Shown one piece after another: positions 50,784 through 58,899 of a stretch of DNA of 64,000 nucleotides. Source of the stretch: Thermoplasmata archaeon. Its GTDB lineage: Archaea > Thermoplasmatota > Thermoplasmata > Lutacidiplasmatales > UBA184. The translations under genes were made by a program, and so were the position numbers. Location: assembly GCA_027306505.1 (NCBI GenBank), contig DAHUZP010000026.1, positions 1 through 64,000 of the forward strand, in the 5' to 3' direction. Every line of letters begins with the position of its first letter. Position 1 is the stretch's first letter. Under the pieces are notes generated by a model. It was not told the origin of the DNA, made no database searches, and saw only the letters and a list, made by a program, of their open reading frames with translations.

Positions 50784-51038
50784 CTACACTCCCGGAAGGG
50801 GCGCACGGCCGCTCTTGGACGCCATGCACATCCATCCATCCGGCGATGAGCGAGGTCGTCCAACGGGCCTTCTACAGCCTCGCCCCTGTGGAGCCGGAAC
50901 GACGGCTGGTGGCCGAGCCGGTCCCGGCCTGATCTCCGCCGTCCGCGCCTTGCCGCCCCTCACGGGACCCCGACCGGGGTCCCAGGTCAGTCGCGGAGCG
51001 CCGAGGCGGTGACCTCGGCGGAGGCCGGGGCCTCGAAC

Positions 51039-51491
51039 TTACCGTTGCTCCTCCTGAGCCGGGGTCCGCTCGTCGACCAAGGTCGGGGTCGCCAGCGCCT
51101 GGTGGATCTTGATGCGACGAGCAAGGCGCACCCCATTGTGCGAAAGCCGGGACTTGATCGCCCTGAGCGTGCTCTCGATGTAGGACCCGGCGCAGCCACT
51201 CCCCCCCGACGAGACGAGGTCCAAGAGGCGGTCGTAGAGATGCTTCTCCTCCAGGCGAGCAGGGGCGAGTGGCGCGAGGTCGTGTTCTGCTCAGGAGACC
51301 CTGAGCCTGCGGAGATGGACGTCAGCTGTGATGACCGATCGACGAGAGAAGTTATCGTGCCAGCGGGCGATCTCGGGATCGGCCAACAGGCGGCGATGGA
51401 CGGGCGGGGGGCCGCGCGGAGGCACGGTTAGGGCATAGGGCTCATGGAATCCATACCTTTCTAGGATGGGCCGGGGCGGGCCCACAAGCAA
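51039..51491 (-). pseudogene. Tyrosine recombinase (integrase) remnant
   Basis: Two ORF-track pieces lie in the same frame separated by a TGA near 51291. Together they encode DPEIARWHDNFSRRSVITAD, VHLRRLRV, (TGA), LARLEEKHLYDRLLDLV, GSYIESTLRAIKSRLSHNG and ATPTLVDERTPAQEE. This is the core-binding N-terminal domain of archaeal XerC/D-like integrases, whose catalytic domain (R...HxxR...Y) normally follows; here it is absent after a second stop. The remnant sits 1.7 kb from tRNA-Val, a likely former target. Confidence 0.7.
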
Positions 51492-51524
51492 ACGGGTTTG
51501 AGTCCCCCGGTGGCGGTCCGCGGG

Positions 51525-51932
51525 TCACCGTCCGACGTGCTGCTCAACCCAGCGCAGGACCCGCTCGGCCCTGGTAACAATCTTCTCCGCTTCCTCGGCA
51601 GTGAGTCCATCCCCCCCGTACTCGACACGGCTCTTGAGGTCAAGGACTGAGAGAACCTGGCGGGTGACCTCCTTCAATCCGTCGGTCGACACTCTCTCCA
51701 TGACTCGGACAACGTCACGGTGATCCTCCCCCCGGCTTCGAACCTCCAGATGGAAAATCGTGAAGGCGTCGCACGCGGAAATCACACCATGGATCGCTCC
51801 CAGTCCCGCCCCGGAATACCGTAGATCACCGAGCGAGTCTCGGGCCAGCGCCAGAAACTCCCTCGCCTTGAGGAGGTATGCAGTGTGCTCCTCTGACGCC
51901 ACTGGCTCGGTTCTGGGGAGGTCCCGGGTCAT
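51525..51932 (-). CDS. HEPN domain protein (probable toxin of HEPN-MNT pair)
   Basis: The 135-residue all-helical protein fits the HEPN fold: AYLLKAREFLALARDSLGDL, SGAGLGAIHGVISACDAFTI and a C-terminal helix (EAEKIVTRAERVLRWVEQH). The usual RxxxxH ribonuclease motif is not obvious, so it might be inactive or a nucleic-acid-binding relative. ATG 51932 overlaps the stop of the MNT gene (ATGA). HEPN-MNT pairs are toxin-antitoxin modules in which MNT modifies or neutralises HEPN. Confidence 0.75.
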   Translation of the reverse strand: MTRDLPRTEPVASEEHTAYLLKAREFLALARDSLGDLRYSGAGLGAIHGVISACDAFTIFHLEVRSRGEDHRDVVRVMERVSTDGLKEVTRQVLSVLDLKSRVEYGGDGLTAEEAEKIVTRAERVLRWVEQHVGR

Positions 51933-52522
51933 CGGAACCCCAGAAGGTCCGTCCCATCCCGTTCGACGCTGGCGATGAAACTCGGGCTCATTCTGGACCG
52001 GATCTCGGCCCGATCGACCACGATGGGGGCCAGATTGAGCCCGTAACGGGCCCTGACACGTCGCCCAACGGAGAACAATCGGTCGGCGACCTTGTCTCGG
52101 TCAGCCGCACGCTCAACTTCGACAAAGAGGTCCACGTCGCTCGCTCCTCGCTCCTCTCCACGAGCGACGGAGCCGAAAAGCAGCGCCCTACGAACGGGCA
52201 GGCCCCGCAAACCGGTGGCAAGCTCGTGAGAAAGTTCCCCGCTCAGGGCGCGTTCTTTCACGAACAACTGTCTCAACGGGTCGACCAAGGCGTTCTCCTC
52301 GCACAAGCTCCAGAGGTGACTTCGCCCGGCCACCCGACGGTCGACGAGCCCTTCCGATTCGAGGATTCTGAGCGCTGACTGGACATGGGAGACCGGGATC
52401 TCCCCGAGGCGGGCGAGGTTCCTGCCGGTGAAGCTCGAACCCGGGTGTCGGCACAACACCCGCAGAACGTGCAGAACACCCTTCCCGCGGAGGATGTCAT
52501 CCAGGGGTTCGTGAACTCTCAT
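51929..52522 (-). CDS. wHTH-MNT nucleotidyltransferase (probable antitoxin)
   Basis: The 197-residue protein has an N-terminal winged helix (GSSFTGRNLARLGEIPVSHV, ILESEGLVDRRVAGRSHLW) fused to an MNT domain with FGSVARGEERGASDVDLFVE. The catalytic GS...SDxD is intact. The DNA-binding domain suits an autorepressor. ATG 52522 lies 28 nt from a TATA-like CTTTATAG, with a 16-bp perfect palindrome between them. It is coupled to the HEPN gene by an ATGA overlap. A similar MNT core occurs at the left end of the window. Confidence 0.85.
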   Translation of the reverse strand: MRVHEPLDDILRGKGVLHVLRVLCRHPGSSFTGRNLARLGEIPVSHVQSALRILESEGLVDRRVAGRSHLWSLCEENALVDPLRQLFVKERALSGELSHELATGLRGLPVRRALLFGSVARGEERGASDVDLFVEVERAADRDKVADRLFSVGRRVRARYGLNLAPIVVDRAEIRSRMSPSFIASVERDGTDLLGFR

Positions 52523-53085
52523 TGACCAATATATAGGTCATATGACCTATAAAGAGGTCGCAGCGCCGGGGCGGATTCGGACGCATATGGTGGTGGGGAC
52601 GAGGAAGGGATGTCGCTCGGGCGGCCCTCCTTCCTCACGCACGAGGCCCAGACGGACTCGAACGTGTGTGGTCGTTGGGACACTCCCTCGGGTCGGTGAT
52701 CCCCGCCCTGCGTGGCGTCGTTGATGATGGCCGTAAAGGCGTCGACTCGGCTCACCTTGCCGTTCTCCAACTCGAATACATTCAGGGCCCTGAGCACCAG
52801 GAAGCTGCCGTCCTTCGTGGGAACGCGAACGATAGACTCAGCCACCACGACGTTCCCCTCCTCGGTCATCCTGGTAATTTGAATTCGAAGTCCACCCGAC
52901 CCGGGCGGATTGCCGATGCTCTGAAGGACTGCGGGCCTACCCCGAATCGGAACTCCCGAAGTGTCGGATCCGTCGGCCCACTCGACCCGCACAACGTTAT
53001 CGGTCAGGCATGAACCCAGGGCCTGCCGGTCCAGCCTGCTCAGACACTCGAAGTACTTCGTCACGACCTCCTTGTTCGGGCTCAT
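52519..53085 (-). CDS. NTF2/SnoaL-like protein with aberrant C-terminal extension
   Basis: The first ~125 residues match the SnoaL-like NTF2 fold: SPNKEVVTKYFECLSRLDRQ, IRGRPAVLQSIGNPPGS, VVVAESIVRVPTKDGSFLV, LENGKVSRVDAFTAII. Such proteins are small enzymes or ligand-binding pockets. The next ~60 residues (HTFESVWASC ... ASESAPALRP) are encoded by tRNA 3'-end-like sequence and then the HEPN-MNT promoter, so the original stop was probably lost by recombination. GTTATCC lies ~27 nt before ATG 53085, supporting the start. Confidence 0.7.
   Translation of the reverse strand: MSPNKEVVTKYFECLSRLDRQALGSCLTDNVVRVEWADGSDTSGVPIRGRPAVLQSIGNPPGSGGLRIQITRMTEEGNVVVAESIVRVPTKDGSFLVLRALNVFELENGKVSRVDAFTAIINDATQGGDHRPEGVSQRPHTFESVWASCVRKEGRPSDIPSSSPPPYASESAPALRPLYRSYDLYIGQ
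52524..52554 (-). promoter_or_regulatory. HEPN-MNT promoter with nested palindromic operator
   Basis: TAGGTCATATGACCTA (52534-52549) is a perfect 16-bp palindrome. TGACC...GGTCA (52524-52541) is a second inverted repeat sharing its left half. They lie between the TATA-like CTTTATAG (minus strand, 52547-52554) and ATG 52522, giving three GGTCA/TGACC half-sites. This is a strong candidate operator for the winged-helix MNT protein. Confidence 0.7.
52565..52579 (-). other. Candidate att site: duplicate of tRNA-Val 3' end
   Basis: GCCGGGGCGGATTCG is identical for 15 bases to 53166-53180, the 3' end of tRNA-Val, and lies about 600 bp beyond it in the same orientation. Direct repeats of a tRNA 3' end are left by tyrosine-integrase insertion, and an integrase remnant is close by. 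Confidence 0.5.
52645..52663 (-). other. Second tRNA 3'-end-like fragment
   Basis: On the minus strand GTTCGAGTCCGTCTGGGCC has the form of a T-loop, 3' T-stem and 3' acceptor of a tRNA, but the matching 5' T-stem is absent. It does not match tRNA-Val. It may be an att remnant from another tRNA gene. Confidence 0.3.
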
Positions 53086-53163
53086 GACTCGCGGAGCGGA
53101 GTGCCTTGGGATAACGGTGATGGGGGAGTGGACCCGAGCCGCGCAGCGGCTCGAATCCTCGAT

Positions 53164-53235
53164 GGGCCGGGGCGGATTCGAACCGCCGATTTTCGCGTTG
53201 TAAGCGCGACGTCATCACCCCTAGACCACCGGCCC
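53164..53235 (-). tRNA. tRNA-Val (anticodon TAC)
   Basis: This 72-nt class I tRNA on the minus strand has acceptor GGGCCGG/CCGGCCC, anticodon stem TCGCG/CGCGA with loop CTTACAA (anticodon TAC) and T-arm GGCGG TTCGAAT CCGCC, all fully paired. CCA is not encoded and there is no intron. Its 3' end is duplicated ~600 bp downstream at 52565-52579. Confidence 0.95.
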
Positions 53236-53263
53236 TGGCGGGGTGAGGGGAAGGCCGGATACT

Positions 53264-55144
53264 TCAATCGACCGGCGATCCCACAGGGAGGGCGCTCTCC
53301 TTCCCCCCTTGGGTCCCTGAGGGCCCCTTCCCCCCGTGCGCGCGATGCCGGACCTTCACCACCAGTCCTCGCGGCAGCCGCCCCATCCAGGGTCCTGGAA
53401 CGCGGCTCTCGCCAACCCCAAGGACCTCTCCGTCCCGGACCAGGATCGCCTCGTCTCCGATCCGTAGCCCCGGGTCGGCGCCGATCACCCCTGGCGCGAA
53501 GAGGTCGCCCTTGAGCTCGACCCCGCCGCGGACCTGGACGCGCGAGCTCATGGCCTCGCCGAGGACCTTCCTTGCCCCGGGCACCGTGAGACGCCAGAGC
53601 CCGCTCTCCTCCTTCCACGTGGCGAGGTCCTCGTGCTCAGGGGAGACCAGCCGTTGGAACCAGGGCCGTCCCATCAACCGGACGCCCCCGTCGAAGAGCC
53701 GGTCGCCGGCAGGGGCCCCGAACTGGAAGCGCGCGAGCGACCGGAGCTCCTCGCGGACGCGGGCCATGGGGCCCTGGGTCCGCCGCTCTCCCCTCTCCTC
53801 CCGATCGATCTCCCGGGCCGCGTCGGCGAGACGGCCGAGCGACACGGCGGAGGTGGTGGAGTCCCCCTCCACCGTCCATCGATATCGGTCGGAGGGGAGC
53901 AGTCCCTCGAGCCACGCATACTCCTCCCGCGGGAGATGCACAAGGACCGAGCGGTACGTCCCGGTGTGGAGCAGGTGCTCCAACGCCTGCCGGACCCAGC
54001 GTCGCTCATCCTCGTCCCATGCTCCCGTCACGGGGATGTCGTAGTTCCGTGCTGGAGGGACGCATTCGAGCTCTCGCGGCACGAGCCCCAGGGGAGAGGT
54101 CACGGACATCCAGTGCGGCTCCCCGCCCCGGCCGATCCCTTCCAGGGCACGGGCGATGCGCCGGTGGGATGGGGACCGGGCGTAGGGCTTCGTCTTCGAA
54201 CAGGGCACGAGCAGTAACGTGCGGCGGGACTCGAGCGGCGTGTACCGCTCCAGGAAGCGCCGGCGGTATCGCTGGACCATCGGACGCCGAAGGGCTTCCT
54301 TGGTGGTGTAAGGCCGGATCCCCGAGGCGGTCACCGGGGTGTGGGACTCTTGGTAGCCCTCGCCCAGTTCATCGAAGTAGCGCAGCATCTCGCCCCGACG
54401 CGGTTCCGGCCCCAGACGGGTCTCGACCAGTTCCCGCAGACGGCCCGCCATCGCGTAGCGCCGCACGCGAGAGAGCTCCTCCTGGTACTGAGCGCGCAGC
54501 TTCCTGGCGCGCGCGTCGAGGTCGGGCGCTCCGAGATCGCCGTCCGGGGGGGCGTCCTCCTCGAGCCCCTCGACGTCCGCCCCGAGGTCCTCCCTCCCTG
54601 AGAGGGCGAACAGGCCCTCCGTGAGGTCGAGGAGGTCGATGCCGAGCGAGTAGAGGAAGGCGAGACGTCCGGGGAGCGCCACGCGAGGGGCCCAGAGCAG
54701 GGGGCCCGGGCCCGCGCCCTCCCGAAGGGCGATGGCTTCCCGCACGAAGCCCTCGCTCGAGGTGAAGGCGGCCCGGGCGTTCATCCAGACCACCAGGTCG
54801 AAGGCCCCTTGCTCGAGGCGGGTGCGGGCGGCCGCAGAGAGCGGCGTGCGGACCCCTAGGACGCGGGGACCCATCTCCACCGGGGCCTCGTCCCCGCCGG
54901 TGACCTCGGGCGTGCCGACCGGGAAGCTCAGTTCGATGGCCCGGCCACCTTGGACCCAGCGGATCCCTCGCCACATCTCCCGGGTCGCGGCAGCGGGCTC
55001 GAGCGACGCGGCATCGACCGGAGGGGCTTCCGCGGTCCCATGGGGAGGTGTGGAAAAGAGCAGCCCCGGCAGCGAGAGCTGGAGGTCACCGACGGTTCCC
55101 TCTCCAATGAGGCAGGGGCCGTCGAGCCGCTGGAGCGTGCGCAT
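53264..55144 (-). CDS. arcS: Archaeosine synthase (ArcS / TgtA2-like)
   Basis: The 626-residue protein lacks the preQ0-exchange active site of true TGT but has the ArcS core: LLLVPCSKTKPYARSPSHRR, VPRELECVPPARNYDIPVTG, and HLLHTGTYRSVLVHLPREEY, then a C-terminal PUA domain (SSRVQVRGGVELKGDLFAPG...DEAILVRDGEVLGVG). ArcS converts preQ0 at tRNA position 15 to archaeosine, an archaea-specific modification, via a lysine adduct. The ORF begins cleanly at ATG 55144 (MRTLQRLDG). It lies next to tRNA-Val, which is probably coincidental. Confidence 0.85.
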   Translation of the reverse strand: MRTLQRLDGPCLIGEGTVGDLQLSLPGLLFSTPPHGTAEAPPVDAASLEPAAATREMWRGIRWVQGGRAIELSFPVGTPEVTGGDEAPVEMGPRVLGVRTPLSAAARTRLEQGAFDLVVWMNARAAFTSSEGFVREAIALREGAGPGPLLWAPRVALPGRLAFLYSLGIDLLDLTEGLFALSGREDLGADVEGLEEDAPPDGDLGAPDLDARARKLRAQYQEELSRVRRYAMAGRLRELVETRLGPEPRRGEMLRYFDELGEGYQESHTPVTASGIRPYTTKEALRRPMVQRYRRRFLERYTPLESRRTLLLVPCSKTKPYARSPSHRRIARALEGIGRGGEPHWMSVTSPLGLVPRELECVPPARNYDIPVTGAWDEDERRWVRQALEHLLHTGTYRSVLVHLPREEYAWLEGLLPSDRYRWTVEGDSTTSAVSLGRLADAAREIDREERGERRTQGPMARVREELRSLARFQFGAPAGDRLFDGGVRLMGRPWFQRLVSPEHEDLATWKEESGLWRLTVPGARKVLGEAMSSRVQVRGGVELKGDLFAPGVIGADPGLRIGDEAILVRDGEVLGVGESRVPGPWMGRLPRGLVVKVRHRAHGGKGPSGTQGGKESALPVGSPVD

Positions 55145-55265
55145 GGTCGTCTCCCCCAGCGGGCCGGCTCTTCAAGCTCATCGGCCCCCCGGCCCCGGAC
55201 GAAGACGGGGCGGCCCACCCGTCGGGGGGCCTCCCTGCGGCGCCCAGGGCGCGGGGCGTGTGGGT

Positions 55266-55604
55266 CTACGAGCTTCCCGCGCGCTTGCGGGAGCCCTTCT
55301 CCTGGCCCGGGAAGTACCCTTCCCAGGCGGTGACCAGCTTCTCACGCCGCTCCGCGCCGGCGTCGGTCCGACCCCGGCGTCCGAACAGCGGGTCGTGGTT
55401 GTCACGGACCACCCGCAGGAAGCTCTCAGGGTTCTGGCTCGCGAGCTCGAACCCGTAGAGCATGAACTCTCTCAAGAGGCTCGAGCGTCCCCTCCACCCG
55501 ATCCTTCGTCGGACCATCGGGTTCAGCGATCTCTTGGCGAGTCTCCATACGTCTGTCGTGGTCTTGTAGTCCTTCCCGGAAAGGCCGATCATGACCTGCG
55601 GCAT
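55266..55604 (-). CDS. Uncharacterised small protein, family A copy 2
   Basis: The 112-residue product is a paralog of the protein encoded at 31266-31616, about half identical by eye in the central block: IGWRGRSSLLREFMLYGFEL, NPESFLRVVRDN, DPLFGR, and AERREKLVTAWEGYF. The promoter is also alike: GTTAAATAC (55634-55642) is about 35 nt before the ATG, the same spacing as copy 1. The tail is short and basic. The function is unknown, and the upstream 55605-55754 is AT-richer than its surroundings with no gene seen. Confidence 0.72.
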   Translation of the reverse strand: MPQVMIGLSGKDYKTTTDVWRLAKRSLNPMVRRRIGWRGRSSLLREFMLYGFELASQNPESFLRVVRDNHDPLFGRRGRTDAGAERREKLVTAWEGYFPGQEKGSRKRAGSS

Positions 55605-55754
55605 ATCCCCTCGGAACTCCCCATCTAAGTATCGTATTTAACAGCCCCCTGCGAATATAGATGGCAAGTGCCGGGATTGGCAAAGATTGGGGGCAAAAGC
55701 ACCGTGAGCCTTGACGATTCTTGCAGAAACCGCCCCACTTGGTGAAAACGCGGT

Positions 55755-56639
55755 TCAGATGTAAAACAAGACCATGGTGAGCAGGAACACCCCGCCCATC
55801 GCGAAATGGAGGCGGAAGAGGCGGAGCAGTTGGGATCGGGCGGACCTCAGCCCCACGACCTCCGTCGCGATGAGGGCACCGATCCCTCCCGCGAGGAGCA
55901 GCAACCATGGGGTCGGCCCCAGCGTCGTCCAGCCGTAGAGCGTGAGGAGGGCAAGCGCTCCTGCGAGGAGCGAGCCGACGAGCAGGGGGGTCCGTGCACG
56001 GCCCATCGCGAGGGGGAGCGACCGCAGGCCCTGCGCGCGGTCCGCGTCGAGGTCCCCCAGGCTGTGGACCGACTCGAAGGCGGTCCCGAAGAGGACGAGG
56101 GCGCCCACCGCGACCCAGCCCACGAGCGGGAGCGTTCCGTCGACAGCCAGGTAGACGCCCGCGGGAAGCAACGCCTGGACCGCGCCGAGGCAGACCGTGG
56201 TGAGGGAGGAGTACCGCTTGGTGTAGGAGTAGCCCATCACCAGGGCGAGGGCGGGGATCGCGAGGAGCGGCAGCCAGATCCGGAGGAGACCGGCCGACAC
56301 CAGGAAGAGCGCAAGGTTGAGCGCGACCACCACCTCCGCTTCCCGGACGGAGAGGGCCCCCGTCACGAGCGGTCGGTTCCGGGTCCGCGGGTTCTCCGCA
56401 TCGATCTTCCGGTCGACGATCTGATTGAACGCATGCCCCGTGTTCCTCGCGCCGATGAAGGCGAGCAGGATCAGCACCGCCAGGGGTGGCGAGGGGCGTC
56501 CGTGGGTCGCGACGAGGAGGAAGGCGAGGGCGAAGAAGAGGTTCAATCCCAGGTTCGGGACGGTGAGGAGCTCTCCGATCGCTCGGAGCTTCGACGCCCG
56601 CTGCGGCGTGGACCTCGCGGGCGGGGCCGTGCCGGTCAC
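55755..56639 (-). CDS. ubiA: UbiA-family polyprenyltransferase
   Basis: The 294-residue protein has about eight membrane segments. The first Asp-rich motif appears as NQIVDRKIDAENPRTRNRPL and the second as SLGDLDADRAQGLRSLPLAMG, which bind Mg-prenyl diphosphate. YSYTKRYSSL matches the aromatic prenyltransferase loop. I start it at GTG 56639, which overlaps the ubiD stop (GTGA); the track start lies inside ubiD. With UbiD next door it probably makes a quinone (menaquinone-like) ring precursor, though other prenyl acceptors are possible. Confidence 0.88.
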   Translation of the reverse strand: MTGTAPPARSTPQRASKLRAIGELLTVPNLGLNLFFALAFLLVATHGRPSPPLAVLILLAFIGARNTGHAFNQIVDRKIDAENPRTRNRPLVTGALSVREAEVVVALNLALFLVSAGLLRIWLPLLAIPALALVMGYSYTKRYSSLTTVCLGAVQALLPAGVYLAVDGTLPLVGWVAVGALVLFGTAFESVHSLGDLDADRAQGLRSLPLAMGRARTPLLVGSLLAGALALLTLYGWTTLGPTPWLLLLAGGIGALIATEVVGLRSARSQLLRLFRLHFAMGGVFLLTMVLFYI

Positions 56640-58138
56640 GACCCGGGACGCGCGGGACGGGTCCGGGAGAAGCGGGTGAGCGCGCCATCCCCGCGCACCA
56701 GCTCGTCCACCCTCGCGACCACCTGGGGGTCCATCACGGCCTCCTCCGGCCAGGGTCGCGGGTACCCCTCGGACCTCCATTTCTTGGTCGCATCGATGCC
56801 CACCTTCCCCCCTTGGTTCTCCACGCGGTTAGAGATCGACAACTGATCGACCGGGCCGTGCACGTGCTCGAAGTCCTCCCCGGGGTCCGCCTGGAGCCCG
56901 ACGCGGTAGAGCACCTCCGCGTGGTCGTGCGGGTCCACGTCATGGTCCACCACCAGGATGTAGCGTGTGAACATCATCTGGCCGAGACCCCAGAGCGCGT
57001 GCATCACCTTGCGGGGGTGCTGGGGGTAGCTCTTGCGGATCGCCACGATGGCCACGTTGATGAAGATCCCTTCCTGGGGCAGGTCCAGGTCCACCACCTC
57101 AGGGAGGACCGCCTGGATCACCGGGAGGAACAGGCGGGAGACCGCCTGGCCCAGGACCGCATCCTCGGTGGGAGGCTTGCCGCTCACCGTGGAGAGGTAG
57201 ACGGGCCGACTGCGATGGGTGATGTGGGTCACGTGGATCACCGGGAACTCTTCGGGGAGCGAGTAGTAGCCGGTGTGGTCGCCGAAGGGACCTTCGACGC
57301 GCGTCTCCTTGGGGTCCGCGTATCCTTCGAGGACGATTTCCGCCTCGGCCGGCACCTCCAGGGGGATGGTCCGGCAGGGGACCAGCGGTAGGCTCTCTCC
57401 TCGGAGGAAGCCCGAGAACGCGAAGCGACTGATGCCCTCCGGTACCGGCGCGAGCCCCGCGAAGACCGTCGTGGGGTCCGCTCCGAGGACCACCGCGACG
57501 GGCATCCGCTCTCCGTCCTTGCCCCGACGCTGGTAGCGGCGATAGTTCTCCGCGCCGGCCCGGTGGGTCTGCCAGTGGGCCCCGAGGGTCGTCGAGGAGT
57601 ACTTCTGGAGACGATAGATCCCCACCGCTTGGTCCCCGGTCTCGGGGTTGCGGGTGACCACGAGCGGGAAGGTGATCGTGGGGCCACCGTCCTTGGGCCA
57701 GCACGTGAGGATGGGGAGCGTCGAGAGGTCCGGCCGGTCCGTCTCCTCCTCCTGGCAGGCCCCCTTGCCGACGCGCTTGGGGGCGAGCGCGCGCAGTTGG
57801 CCGAGCTGCTCGAGCGTCCCCGCGGGGTCGCTCAGTATCGCCCCAAGCCCCCCGGGGGGTCGGAAACGGAGCAGCTTCCGGATACGCTCGGCCGGCTCGT
57901 CGATCGTCGTGGCCCCCAGCGCGGAAGCGATCCGGCGCTGGGAGGCGAGCAGGTTGAGGGCGACCGGGGTGGAGGAGCCCTCCACGTTCTCGAAGAGCAG
58001 CGCGGGCCCGTCCGATCGCAGCGCCCGCAGGGAGAGCTCCGTCATCTCCAGGCGGGGGGACACCCGGCTCCGGACCCTGAGGAGGTCGCCTTTCTCCTCG
58101 AGGGCTCCGAGGAACTGCCCCAGGTTCTTCCAGGCCAT
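56636..58138 (-). CDS. ubiD: UbiD-family decarboxylase (prenyl-FMN dependent)
   Basis: The 500-residue product starts at ATG 58138 (MAWKNLGQFL) and matches UbiD along its length: SRVSPRLEMTEL, GIYRLQKYSSTTLGAHWQTH, the catalytic E-R-E region around EGPFGDHTGYYSLPEEFPVI, and VVDHDVDPHDHAEVL. It (de)carboxylates aromatic or alpha,beta-unsaturated acids using prenylated FMN; the flavin prenyltransferase UbiX is not in the window. The coupled UbiA gene suggests quinone biosynthesis. Archaeal UbiD homologs also serve in anhydromevalonate phosphate decarboxylation, which I cannot exclude. Confidence 0.9.
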   Translation of the reverse strand: MAWKNLGQFLGALEEKGDLLRVRSRVSPRLEMTELSLRALRSDGPALLFENVEGSSTPVALNLLASQRRIASALGATTIDEPAERIRKLLRFRPPGGLGAILSDPAGTLEQLGQLRALAPKRVGKGACQEEETDRPDLSTLPILTCWPKDGGPTITFPLVVTRNPETGDQAVGIYRLQKYSSTTLGAHWQTHRAGAENYRRYQRRGKDGERMPVAVVLGADPTTVFAGLAPVPEGISRFAFSGFLRGESLPLVPCRTIPLEVPAEAEIVLEGYADPKETRVEGPFGDHTGYYSLPEEFPVIHVTHITHRSRPVYLSTVSGKPPTEDAVLGQAVSRLFLPVIQAVLPEVVDLDLPQEGIFINVAIVAIRKSYPQHPRKVMHALWGLGQMMFTRYILVVDHDVDPHDHAEVLYRVGLQADPGEDFEHVHGPVDQLSISNRVENQGGKVGIDATKKWRSEGYPRPWPEEAVMDPQVVARVDELVRGDGALTRFSRTRPARPGS

Positions 58139-58425
58139 GGATGCTCCCTCCCCCCGAGGCGGGATGCTCCTCACGCGTACCGGCCTATTTGAACGAGGGT
58201 GGGTCTTCGGGGGAACGCGCCCCCGAGGACCCACCCCCGGTCCAGAACGGCGCCTTGGTCCAGCGGGGAAGGCCCTTCACGACCGACCCGCAAGCAAGAT
58301 GGCCCTGGAACCCTCGGGAGGTCGTGGTCCAGGCTCCCGGGCGTGGAAAGGCGGCGGCGCGACGGCCAAAGGTCCGACGGGCGCGGCCCTTCGGCCCGGC
58401 CAAGCGCTCCGAGAGGCCCCTCTCC

Positions 58426-58848
58426 GTGGAGATCGAGAGGGTGGCCGATGCCCCTAACGCCCGTATGCCCGAGAAGGCCACTGAGGGCTCTGCCTGCTTC
58501 GACCTCTACGCCGCGGAGGACGCGGAGCTCATGCCCGGACAGGTGACGCTCGTCCGGACGGGCCTCAAGATGAGGGCCCCTCCGGGGACCTTCCTCGAGA
58601 TCCGTCCCCGCAGCGGCCTCTCCTCCCGGGGCGTCGTGATGGTGAACGCGCCGGGGACCGTGGACCGGGACTATCCCTTGGAAGTGAAGGTCCCTCTGTC
58701 GGTCCTCTTCGGCGGGCCGCGAACGCTGCGGGCCGGAGAGCGCGTGGCGCAGCTGCGGGTGGTCCAGGAGAGCCCCGGGGCGTTCCGTTGGGGACGGGTC
58801 GAATCCAGCACCGACCGGAAGGGCGGGTTCGGCAGCACAGGGGTCTGA
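58426..58848 (+). CDS. dut: dUTP diphosphatase / dCTP deaminase-like (dUTPase family)
   Basis: The 140-residue trimeric-type dUTPase shows the conserved motifs: EGSACFDLYAAEDAEL (1), RPRSGLSSRG (2), NAPGTVDRDYPLEVKV (3), GERVAQLRVV (4), and a Gly-rich C-terminal RKGGFGSTG (5) that closes over the active site. The GTG at 58426 (VEIERVADAPNA) gives normal length; the track's upstream extension is a basic low-complexity stretch and could be a real tail. It removes dUTP and supplies dUMP. Confidence 0.85.
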   Translation: MEIERVADAPNARMPEKATEGSACFDLYAAEDAELMPGQVTLVRTGLKMRAPPGTFLEIRPRSGLSSRGVVMVNAPGTVDRDYPLEVKVPLSVLFGGPRTLRAGERVAQLRVVQESPGAFRWGRVESSTDRKGGFGSTGV

Positions 58849-58899
58849 AGCCTCCCCGTTCACCTTAAGGCGGGTCCCGTTTCGCTTCCCGGGATCACC

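Noticed and set aside
55645-55754. Small RNA or gene in the AT-richer gap after ubiA
   Set aside because: No start-stop frame, conserved box or stable stem is visible beyond the promoter of the downstream gene.
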